A stretch of 10,137 bases of DNA, from the NCBI GenBank assembly GCA_016781885.1, contig JADDPM010000081.1:1-10137 (forward strand), read 5' to 3'. The position numbers were made by a program, and so were the translations under genes. Below the pieces are notes generated by a model. It was not told the origin of the DNA, did no database searches, and worked only from the letters and a program-made list of their open reading frames with translations. This DNA comes from Rubrobacter sp. GTDB taxonomy: Bacteria > Actinomycetota > Rubrobacteria > Rubrobacterales > Rubrobacteraceae. This document shows, piece by piece, positions 1 to 6,245 of the stretch (position 1 is the first letter of the stretch; each line of letters opens with the position of its first letter).

Positions 1-125
1 CTTTTGAGATAGAGCCCTTGCGACAGCAGGAGGAAGAACGGCATCACCACGCCTAGAGCCGCGAACATGATGTGGAAGGACAGAGACATCCCAAAGACGG
101 CCCGGGCAGCGAAAAGGTTCTCCAC
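1..125 (-). CDS. cydA: Cytochrome bd-type ubiquinol oxidase subunit I, N-terminal part
   Basis: The gene is cut by the window edge, so only the first 41 codons are visible. The start is GTG at 125-123, chosen because an AGGAGG ribosome binding site lies 5-6 bases upstream (about 130-136). The peptide begins VENLFAARAVFGMSLSFHIM and continues FAALGVVMPFFLLLSQGLYLK. It matches the first membrane helix of subunit I in actinobacterial-type cytochrome bd oxidases, which begin with an 'LFAARAQ...SL.FHI.FAALGI..P' pattern. The His in 'SFHIM' falls where an early haem-ligand His is found in this family. The enzyme is a membrane quinol oxidase that reduces O2 to water. The rest of the gene, and a possible cydB, lie outside the window. 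Family assignment rests on a short segment. Confidence 0.72.
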   Translation of the reverse strand, partial: MENLFAARAVFGMSLSFHIMFAALGVVMPFFLLLSQGLYLK

Positions 126-149
126 TAATCCTCCTACGGTTCTGAATCC

Positions 150-173
150 CGGTAGCATAACCCCAAGCTACCG
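150..173 (-). promoter_or_regulatory. Inverted repeat in the cydA leader
   Basis: CGGTAGC (150-156) and GCTACCG (167-173) form a perfect 7-bp inverted repeat around a 10-base centre, ending about 14 bases upstream of the cydA ribosome binding site. On the minus strand a possible -10 box TAAAAT lies at 200-195, with no clear -35, so the repeat would sit in the 5' leader or between promoter and start. It could be a repressor operator or an RNA hairpin near the ribosome binding site. It does not look like a Rex (TTGTGA-N4-TCACAA type) site. The symmetry is seen; the function is inference. Confidence 0.4.
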
Positions 174-346
174 CAGCGTTGCGCCTCTTACCCGATTTTA
201 GCCCCATTCAATTCTGCTCGTTGGTGAAGGCGAATACCAATACCTCGTAAGGCCCGTCGTGGTTCGTGGTCCATGTCACCTTGCTCGTAGTCTTCTCTGT
301 GTTTATACGATGGGCCGGAAGGCGAGAGTACAGGAAGGAGCGGGGT

Positions 347-440
347 GTGGCGGATCTCGAGTACAGGGCACAGAACGGCGTCGGAACCATACTGCTAAAC
401 CGCCCCGCGAAGAAGCTACGAGGCCTTACGCCTCCTGCTT
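347..440 (+). pseudogene. Enoyl-CoA hydratase N-terminal remnant
   Basis: From GTG at 347 the reading gives VADLEYRAQNGVGTILLNRP followed by AKKLRGLTPPAS. This matches the first 30-odd residues of crotonase-family enoyl-CoA hydratases (pattern 'M..LEYR.ENGVATI.LNRPEK.NALTP'). An AAGGAG ribosome binding site (about 335-340) remains at normal distance, so this was once a real gene start. After about residue 31 the similarity stops and the rest of the gene is missing. The sequence runs straight into the 3' end of the convergent DUF1850 gene at 456. The oxyanion-hole and catalytic regions of the hydratase are gone, so no function is expected. Identification is from the N-terminal motif only. Confidence 0.55.
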
Positions 441-455
441 CGAGAGCCGCTCATT

Positions 456-914
456 TTATGAGCCAATCGGCACTTCGGCCTGCCAACTCTCCTTCGGCCG
501 CAGCCCGTCCACCATCCGCCGCATTCCAATAAAGGCATCTTTCTCTACCTTTACGAGGATATGGCGCGCACCGCCCTCGCCGTAGAGAGGGAATCGCTCG
601 CTGGAGACGACCAGGGTGCGTCTGCCAATCTGCGTACCGATCAGGGGCAGAGCTTCGAACTCCTGGGGCTCCTCCGGCACGAGGCGGAGGCGGTCGCCTT
701 CGATCTCCTTGTGGCCCTCTAACTCATAGTAGTCGAGGACGGCCTCGCTCGGAGAGGAAATTTCGACGAGCTCGAAGGTGCCGTCCTCACCGGCGGTAAA
801 ACGTTCCGTCGCGGGGGCGTTGTAGTAGGAGTGGACGTATTCGATCTGGAATTCCCCCGAACCGGGGAGCGGGGAACGGAAGATCATGCCCCCGTCCGAG
901 TCGCGGACCACCAC
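456..914 (-). CDS. DUF1850 protein, partner of the TAXI TRAP transporter
   Basis: The protein carries the DUF1850 pattern near its start: a strand, then 'YVHSYYNAPATERF', matching the family's 'Y.HSV..S.V.E.F', and a 'GTFELVEISSPSEA' segment. DUF1850 genes commonly sit between a TAXI binding protein and the fused TRAP permease, as here just after the TAXI gene. The first usable start (GTG, 914) is probably too late. The same frame stays open back to 1094 and encodes, at about 927-1020, a basic patch (RQRPKPRRYARL) followed by a hydrophobic stretch (LLLLLAGVAGLLVLGLTSAA) typical of a signal peptide or anchor. No ATG, GTG or TTG exists in that extension, so the true start is either a rare codon such as CTG (983 or 956) or has been lost. 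The extension overlaps the TAXI stop, as in a coupled operon. Its molecular role is unknown. Confidence 0.75.
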   Translation of the reverse strand: MVVRDSDGGMIFRSPLPGSGEFQIEYVHSYYNAPATERFTAGEDGTFELVEISSPSEAVLDYYELEGHKEIEGDRLRLVPEEPQEFEALPLIGTQIGRRTLVVSSERFPLYGEGGARHILVKVEKDAFIGMRRMVDGLRPKESWQAEVPIGS

Positions 915-1020
915 GGATGCGCCCCGGTCAGCGGCGGACGTGAGGCCGAGGACCAGGAGCCCGGCTACTCCCGCGAGGAGCAGGAGTAGCCGGGCGTATC
1001 TCCGGGGCTTGGGGCGTTGT

Positions 1021-2016
1021 CTAGCTTCCGGCTTCGTCGTAGTATCGTTGGGCGCCGGGGTGAAGCTCCAGCGGCGGGACCTGCGGGGCCGTATCTATGT
1101 CGAGGTTTCTGGCTTCGGGATGAGCCTCGGCGAGAGCGTCTTGCTGGTCGAAGAGGAGCCTTGTTATGTTGTAGGCCATCTCCTCGTCCATAGACTCGTT
1201 GACGACGAGGTAGTTGGGGACGGCGATCACGGAGACGTCCTGATCGAAGCCCTCGTAGGTGCCGGCCGGAATGGTCGCCTCCTGGTAGACCTCCCCGTAC
1301 ATCTCACGCAGGGCTCCGATGTACTCTGTGCTCGGAAGCAGCACGATCTGGTCTGTCGTGGCGAGGTCGGTGACTGCGCCGGTTGGCAGTCCGCCGGACC
1401 AGAAGAAGGCGTCGATGGTACCGTCGCGCACCGCGTCCACGGACTCGTCCACGCCTAGCTGCTGGCGGTCTATATCCGCGTTGGGGTCTATTCCGGCCGC
1501 CCCGAGGACGCGCAGCGCTATTACCTCGGTCCCGGAGCCGGGTGAGCCCACGGAGACGCTCTTGCCCTGCAGGTCCTCGATGCTCTTTATGCCGGAGTCT
1601 GCGGTGGTTACTATCTGGGTGTAGTTGTTGTAGAGCCGGGCCAGGGCCTGGGCGGGGACCGGGTCTCCGTCGAAGCTCTCCCTGCCCTCGACGGCGTCGG
1701 CGGCGGTATCTGCGAGCGTGAAGGCCACGTCGCTGCTCTCGTCGGCGATGAGTTGCATGTTGTCCACCGAGGCAGAGGTGGACTCGGCGGTTGCCTCCAC
1801 GCCTTCGATGTTCTGCGTGATCTGGTCGGCCAGAGCGCCGCCGTAGACGAAGTAGACTCCTCCCGTACCTCCGGTCGCGATGCTGAGCCTGTCCCCCCCG
1901 CCCGGCGCCTGGCTCGCGCTGCAGGCCGCGAGCATCGACAGCAGGATCAGGAACGCAGCGATGGGCATCGCTGCTCGACCTGTTGAACGCCAACCGTCGC
2001 AAACGACTCTGTGCAT
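1021..2016 (-). CDS. TAXI-family TRAP transporter solute-binding lipoprotein
   Basis: This 331-residue protein has a lipoprotein signal: hydrophobic residues 18-31 and lipobox LAAC with Cys32. The mature part starts with the TAXI hallmark 'LSIATGGTGGVYFVYGGALA' (about 44-63) and keeps other family landmarks: 'STSASVDNMQLIADESSDVAFT', 'LYNNYTQIVT', 'GKSVSVGSPGSGTE' and 'DAFFWSGGLPTGAV'. Family length is about 320-340, so it looks intact. It should bind an organic-acid-like ligand outside the membrane and deliver it to a 4TM/12TM fused TRAP permease using a sodium or proton gradient. The start ATG (2016) has GAGGAGGAG at 2031-2023, six bases upstream, and a promoter lies at 2103-2075. The downstream DUF1850 gene is kept, but no permease gene follows. 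Either the permease is elsewhere or this binding protein is orphaned. The ligand is unknown. Confidence 0.93.
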   Translation of the reverse strand: MHRVVCDGWRSTGRAAMPIAAFLILLSMLAACSASQAPGGGDRLSIATGGTGGVYFVYGGALADQITQNIEGVEATAESTSASVDNMQLIADESSDVAFTLADTAADAVEGRESFDGDPVPAQALARLYNNYTQIVTTADSGIKSIEDLQGKSVSVGSPGSGTEVIALRVLGAAGIDPNADIDRQQLGVDESVDAVRDGTIDAFFWSGGLPTGAVTDLATTDQIVLLPSTEYIGALREMYGEVYQEATIPAGTYEGFDQDVSVIAVPNYLVVNESMDEEMAYNITRLLFDQQDALAEAHPEARNLDIDTAPQVPPLELHPGAQRYYDEAGS

Positions 2017-2074
2017 AGACAGCTCCTCCTCGCGTGTGCGCCGGCGCTATGGACCGGCCTTCCCCTTGTCCGTC

Positions 2075-2103
2075 ACTATATTGTCGGCCCGAACCCCGGT
2101 CAA
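2075..2103 (-). promoter_or_regulatory. Sigma-70-type promoter for the TAXI gene
   Basis: On the minus strand, TTGACC (2103-2098), a 17-base spacer and TATAGT (2080-2075) form a near-consensus housekeeping promoter. Transcription would start near 2068, giving a leader of about 50 bases before the ATG at 2016. It lies in the divergent region between the TAXI and acyl-CoA dehydrogenase genes. I see no comparably clear promoter facing the dehydrogenase. Confidence 0.7.
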
Positions 2104-2157
2104 CTCATCGGGAGGATTGCTGCTTGTTGCGACGGATATGGCATCGTGCCAGAATTG

Positions 2158-2198
2158 CCGGCGGGAACACTCTCGCCGGAAGAGGGACCAGCGGGTCC
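2158..2198 (+). promoter_or_regulatory. Two hairpins upstream of the acyl-CoA dehydrogenase
   Basis: The first hairpin has an 8-bp stem (2158-2165 with 2172-2179, one G-U pair) and the six-base loop AACACT. The second, six bases further on, pairs GGACC (2185-2189) with GGTCC (2194-2198) around a four-base loop. Both lie 27-82 bases before the dehydrogenase ribosome binding site. Neither is followed by a T run, so they are not classic terminators. In GC-rich DNA such stems also arise by chance; a regulatory role is inference. Confidence 0.3.
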
Positions 2199-2239
2199 GC
2201 GCCGCCGGACACCGAGCCAACGCCAAGAGGAGGGCGACG

Positions 2240-3481
2240 ATGGACTTCGACTATTCCGAGAAGGTGCAGGGGTTACGCGCAGAGCTCATCGAGTTCATGG
2301 ACGAGTACGTCTACCCCAACGAGAAGACCTACAAGGACCAGCTCGCGGCCTCCGGGGAGCGCTGGAGCATACCGCCGATCATGGAGGAGTTAAAAGAGAA
2401 GGCCAAGTCGGCGGGGCTCTGGAACCTCTTCCTGCCGGACTCGGACCTCGGGGCGGGGCTGACCAACCTGGAGTACGCGCCGCTGTGCGAGATCATGGGC
2501 CGCAGTCCTATCGGTCCGGAGATCTTTAACTGCAACGCCCCGGACACGGGCAACATGGAGGTCCTGGTCCGCTACGGGACGCCCGAGCAGCAGGAGAGGT
2601 GGCTGAAGCCGCTCCTTAGCGGCGAGATCCGCTCGTGCTTCGCGATGACCGAGCCCGACGTTGCTTCATCGGACGCGACCAATATCCAATCCAGGATCGA
2701 GAAGGACGGCGACGAGTACGTCGTAAACGGACGCAAGTGGTGGTCCACGGGCGCGCCGGACCCGCGGTGCAAGATCTCCATCTTCATGGGCAAGACCGAC
2801 CCGGAGGCCAAACGCCACGAGCAGCAGTCAATGATCCTGGTCCCGCTGGACGCCCCGGGTGTGGAGATAGAGCGCGCGCTGCCCGTCTTCGGCTACGACG
2901 ACGCGCCGCACGGTCACGCAGAGGTCAACTACAACGACGTGCGCGTGCCGGTGGAGAACATTCTCTGGGACGAGGGCAAGGGCTTCGCCATCGCGCAGGG
3001 GCGGTTGGGACCCGGGCGCATCCACCACTGTATGCGTCAGATTGGGGTCGCCGAGAGGGCACTGGAGCTGATGTGCGAGAGGGTGAAAAGCCGGGTCGCC
3101 TTCGGCAAACCGCTCGCCGAGCAGGGTGTGATCATGGAGTGGATAGCCGACTCCAGGATGGAGATAGAGCAATCCCGCCTCCTCACCCTCAAGGCCGCCC
3201 ACATGATGGACACCGTCGGCAACAAGGAGGCAAAGGCCGAGATTGCCATGATAAAGGTCGTCGGCCCCAACGCTACCCTGCGTGTCCTCGACCGCGCCAT
3301 ACAGGCCTTCGGCGGCGCTGGCGTCTCCGAAGACTTCCCGCTCGCCCACTTCTGGGCCGAAGCGCGCATCCTGCGTCTGGCCGACGGTCCCGACGAGGTC
3401 CATCGCGCGTCGGTAGCCAAGCTGGAGTTAAAGAAGGAGCGCGAGGGGAGCCTCATTACCGAACAGCTCAAGAGCAAATAA
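2240..3481 (+). CDS. Acyl-CoA dehydrogenase, ACAD10/11-like
   Basis: This intact 413-residue FAD flavoprotein would introduce an alpha-beta double bond into an acyl-CoA and pass electrons to electron-transfer flavoprotein. Family signature 1 appears as 'CFAMTEPDVASSDATNI' (133-149). The FAD-binding 'RVAFGKPL' is at 285-292 and signature 2 'QAFGGAGVSED' at 355-365. The C-terminal 'LRLADGPDEVHR' (378-389) is characteristic of the ACAD10/11 group, where the usual 'YEGTSEIQ' segment with its catalytic Glu reads 'ADGPDEVH'. The N-terminus 'MDFDYSEKVQGLRAEL' is also typical. The start ATG (2240) has AAGAGGAGGG at 2225-2234; the frame is open further upstream but without support. It heads a plus-strand run, with the next (broken) gene only 13 bases away. 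The ACAD11 group is linked to 4-hydroxy acid and long-chain substrates in animals; the substrate here is unknown. Confidence 0.93.
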   Translation: MDFDYSEKVQGLRAELIEFMDEYVYPNEKTYKDQLAASGERWSIPPIMEELKEKAKSAGLWNLFLPDSDLGAGLTNLEYAPLCEIMGRSPIGPEIFNCNAPDTGNMEVLVRYGTPEQQERWLKPLLSGEIRSCFAMTEPDVASSDATNIQSRIEKDGDEYVVNGRKWWSTGAPDPRCKISIFMGKTDPEAKRHEQQSMILVPLDAPGVEIERALPVFGYDDAPHGHAEVNYNDVRVPVENILWDEGKGFAIAQGRLGPGRIHHCMRQIGVAERALELMCERVKSRVAFGKPLAEQGVIMEWIADSRMEIEQSRLLTLKAAHMMDTVGNKEAKAEIAMIKVVGPNATLRVLDRAIQAFGGAGVSEDFPLAHFWAEARILRLADGPDEVHRASVAKLELKKEREGSLITEQLKSK

Positions 3482-3494
3482 GGGAGGGGCAGCG

Positions 3495-4461
3495 ATGGCG
3501 CCTACGGTCAACACGGTAACGGGCTCGTGCCTTCCGACGAGCTCGGCAAGACCTTGATGCACGAGCACTTCTTCTTCGGCTACCCCGCCTACGCGGGCGA
3601 CACGACGTCCGGGAGCAACAGCCGTGAGGTCGTGATCAATACAAGCATCGACGTGGCCGAGAGGGCGAAGGCGCACGGGATCGAGCGATAGTGGACGCTG
3701 AACGACTGCGGTCGGGACCCGGAGATGCTGCTTGAGATCTCCGAGAGGGCTGAGATCAAGATAATCTGCTAGACCGGCTCTTACTATGAAGGCGAGGGGG
3801 CACCGGCCTACTTCAAGTTTCGTCAGGCCTGGGAAGCGCCCCCGGCGAGGTAGAAGAGATGATGACGGGAGATCGCTGACGGAATCGGCGGCACCGGGAT
3901 CAAGGCTCGCGTCATAAAACTCGCCTCCAGCAAGGATGCCATCACCGACTACGAGATGATGTTCTTCGAGGCGGGCGCAAAGGCCCAGAGGGAGACGGGT
4001 ATCCCGATCATCATCCACACCCATGAGGGGACGATGGGCCCCGAGCAGGCCGAGATGCTCGCCGGGGCGGGAGCGGACCCGAACCAAACCATAATCCGTA
4101 ACATGGATGGCGACACCGACGTCTCCTACCATATCGCCACCCTTGAGCACGGCGTCGACATAGCCTTCGACCCCTTCGGCATCCAGGGCATAGTCGGCGC
4201 CTCGATGGACACGATGCGCCAGACGTGCCTCATCGGGCTCCTCGGGATGGGCTACAGCGACCGTATGGCTCTCTCGCACGACACCGTCAACGTCTGGCTC
4301 TGTCATCCGGTGGTCCTCCCCAACGCCGTCGCGGAACTCCTCGCCAACTGGCACATAACCCACCTCTTCGAAACGTCGTCTCCGTGCTCAAGGACGCCGG
4401 CGTCTCCGACGAGCAGATAAACGGCATCTTCGCCGAGAACCCGAAGAGTATCTTCGGCTGA
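3495..4461 (+). pseudogene. Phosphotriesterase/lactonase-like metal hydrolase, broken
   Basis: Joining frames gives a phosphotriesterase-family protein of about 325 residues. It starts at ATG 3495 with AGGGAGG at 3481-3487, overlapping the ACAD stop. Recognisable pieces are 'MAPTVNTVTG', 'LMHEHFFFGYP' (first metal pair HxH), 'NDCGRDPEMLLEI', 'SYYEGEGAPAYFKFRQA', 'GTGIKARVIKLASS' (bridging-Lys region), 'PIIIHTHEGTMGPEQAE', 'LSHDTVN' (metal Asp) and 'DEQINGIFAENP'. Lesions are a one-base loss near 3526, TAG in frame at 3689 (nonsense, or a deletion pair around 3688-3700), TAG at 3770, a one-base loss near 3828, a two-base loss near 3867 and a one-base loss near 4369. The usual 'GHMDGN' metal motif reads 'RNMDGD' (Asn at 4100-4102), so a metal-binding His is also gone. 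The family includes lactonases and organophosphate hydrolases. This copy should make no active enzyme. Confidence 0.9.
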
Positions 4462-4551
4462 TGAGGATCGATAGATCGGGTGCGCTTTACGCGTCGTCGC
4501 TGACCGAATATGATTCCGCTCGCTTCGGGGAACAGACATGAGGAGGAGACA

Positions 4552-5960
4552 ATGGAAGAGAGGATAAGCAGGCCGGAAAACGCTGGTAGTGGAAACCGGG
4601 TCGTAGGGTTCTTCGTCGGGCTAGCCGAACGTTACCTGCCGGACGCTTTCCTGTTCGCCGTCGTGCTGACCCTGATCGCGTACGCGTTGGCCGTGATCTT
4701 CGTCACTACCGATTTCCTTGGCTGATCGGGGCCTGGTACAAAGGTCTGTGGAACATACTGACCTTCGCGTTGCAGATGGCGCTCATACTCCTGACCGGCT
4801 ACGTAGTGGCGCAGTCCCCGCCGGTCTCGCGCTTTCTGAACTGGCTGGCGTCGAAGCCCCAGAATCAGGGGCAAGCCTTGGCGCTGACGGTCGTGGTCGC
4901 TCGATAGCCAGCCTCATCAACTGGGGCTTCGGGCTCGTCGTGGCAGCGATTATGGCTCGCTATATAGGCAAGCGCCTGGAGGACATCGACTACGCGATCC
5001 TCGTCTCGGCCGGCTACGCGGGCTTTATCGTTTGGGCGAGCGGTCTCTCCTCCTCCATAGCCCTCGCCGTCTCGACACCGGGCAGCTCGGCGAACATCAC
5101 CGAGCAGCAGACGGGACAAGTACTCGGCTTCGGAGACACCATCTTCACCTGGTGGAACATACTGCCCGTGATCATCATCATCACCCTCCTGGTGCCACTC
5201 TACTGGTGGATGATGCCCAAACGCCCGGAGCAGATGCGCAAGGTGGACCGCGGACTTTTGGCGCGGGAGGACGAGGGAGGCGAGCCGGAGACGCCCGATA
5301 CCCCGGCCGGTAAGCTCGAGCGTTTCTGGCCGCTGAACCTGATCCTCGCCGGCGCCATCTTCATCTACTTCATCAGCGCGATCGCGGCGGGCACGTTCAC
5401 CCTCGACTTCAACGCCGTCATCGCGCTCTTCCTGGCGCTCGGCCTGATCCTGCACTGGACCCCGATCCGCTACGTACGCACCTTCCTACGTACGCACCTT
5501 CACCGGCAGCGCGGGGGCAATCGGCCCCATTGCCCTACAATATCCGCTCTACGGCGGCATACAGGGGCTCATGACCTTCGCGGTAGGTGGCGTGGCTTTA
5601 GCAGGCGTCATCGCCGACTGGTTCCTTTCGTTCTCCAGCGAGTACACCTTCGCCTTCTGGACCTTCGTCTCCTCCAACATCATCAGCCTCTTTATCCCCT
5701 CGGGGGGCGGACACTGGCTCGTGCAGGGTCCGGTCATGGTCCCCGCCGCGGAGACACTCGGAGTCGACCAGGGCCTCATAGGCATGGCCGTCGCCTGGGG
5801 CGAAGGGACGGCGAACATGATCCAACCGTTCTGGGCGCTCCCGATCCTCGGTATAGTGGGCCTCGGCATTCGCGACATAATGGGATACGGCGTGCTGACG
5901 CTGGCGCTAAGCTTCACCGTCTACGGAGCGTTCGCCCTGATAGCGCCGTTCTTCCTGTAG
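4552..5960 (+). pseudogene. atoE: Short-chain fatty acid transporter AtoE, broken
   Basis: Restoring frame gives a 464-residue polytopic membrane protein, the normal length for the AtoE (TIGR00366) family, which moves acetoacetate and other short-chain fatty acids. Landmarks are 'VGFFVGLAERYLPDAFLFAV', 'GLWNILTFALQMALILLTG', 'SLINWGFGLVV', 'YAGFIVWASGLSSSIALAV', 'GDTIFTWWNILPV', 'QYPLYGGIQGLM', 'IISLFIPSGGGHWLVQGP', 'GEGTANMIQPFWALP' and the end 'APFFL'. The start ATG (4552) follows AGGAGGAG at 4541-4548. There are three frame lesions. One base is lost near 4721 (GGCCTG read as GGCTG), producing TGA at 4723. One base is lost near 4900, producing TAG. A 16-bp tandem duplication sits at 5486-5501. 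No uninterrupted product longer than part of the protein can be made. It lies between the broken PTE-like gene and a small ORF in the same direction. Confidence 0.92.
5470..5501 (+). repeat. 16-bp tandem duplication inside atoE
   Basis: CTACGTACGCACCTTC occurs twice, back to back (5470-5485 and 5486-5501). Removing one copy restores the AtoE reading 'YVRTFTGSAGAIGP' exactly, so the second copy is an insertion that shifts the frame by one. It looks like a replication-slippage event. The unit includes the palindrome TACGTA. Confidence 0.95.
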
Positions 5961-5966
5961 AGAGTC

Positions 5967-6233
5967 ATGATGCCTGGTGACAAGAACTTCGTCCTGCTCG
6001 GTATCAAATACGAGGCTGCGATTCTGGGTGGCGTGGACGAGGCGGGGATGGCGAAGATAGAGGAGCAAATCCGGGCCGAGGCCGGCGAAGACTGGTCTGA
6101 GAGCCCGATGGTCGTGCGAGGCCGCAACGCCGTACGCGCCGAGCATGCTCTGCCCCCTCTGGGCGCCCCTCAGAAACGCCCGGATCGAAGCCCGGTCAGG
6201 CGCTCCCTCTGGCGCAGAATGTTCGGCGGGTAG
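5967..6233 (+). CDS. Small hypothetical protein (88 aa)
   Basis: I do not recognise this family. The ORF starts ATG ATG at 5967, six bases after the AtoE stop, with only a weak AGAGAG ribosome binding site. It ends 12 bases before the hydrolase start, so it fits the operon spacing. Residues about 5-50 ('NFVLLGIKYEAAILGG', then 'EAGMAKIEEQIRAEAGEDW') look like a genuine mostly helical, acidic soluble protein. From about residue 52 the sequence turns into an Arg/Pro-rich tail ending 'RSLWRRMFGG', which may be frame-shifted or extended sequence. There is no signal peptide, membrane segment or Cys pair. Given the decay of both upstream neighbours, this may be a shortened gene. Confidence 0.5.
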   Translation: MMPGDKNFVLLGIKYEAAILGGVDEAGMAKIEEQIRAEAGEDWSESPMVVRGRNAVRAEHALPPLGAPQKRPDRSPVRRSLWRRMFGG

Positions 6234-6245
6234 GGAGAACGAGCG

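Noticed and set aside
208..300. Minus-strand ORF tail ending '...DGPYEVLVFAFTNEQN' as a gene
   Set aside because: The end looks protein-like, but the upstream part overlaps the hydratase stub on the other strand and there is no start signal. It could be a fragment but is not supportable.
886..1458. Long plus-strand ORF opposite the TAXI and DUF1850 genes
   Set aside because: It is antisense to two well-supported genes, has GC-driven composition and matches no family I recognise.
1880..2239. Extension of the acyl-CoA dehydrogenase upstream of 2240
   Set aside because: The frame is open but overlaps the TAXI gene and lacks family similarity. The ATG at 2240 has a strong ribosome binding site and gives the normal N-terminus.
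3689..3772. In-frame TAG codons in the PTE-like gene as recoded amino acids or a changed genetic code
   Set aside because: TAG is used as the normal stop in this window (TAXI, AtoE, hydrolase), and the same gene has several indels. Pseudogene decay explains all of it.
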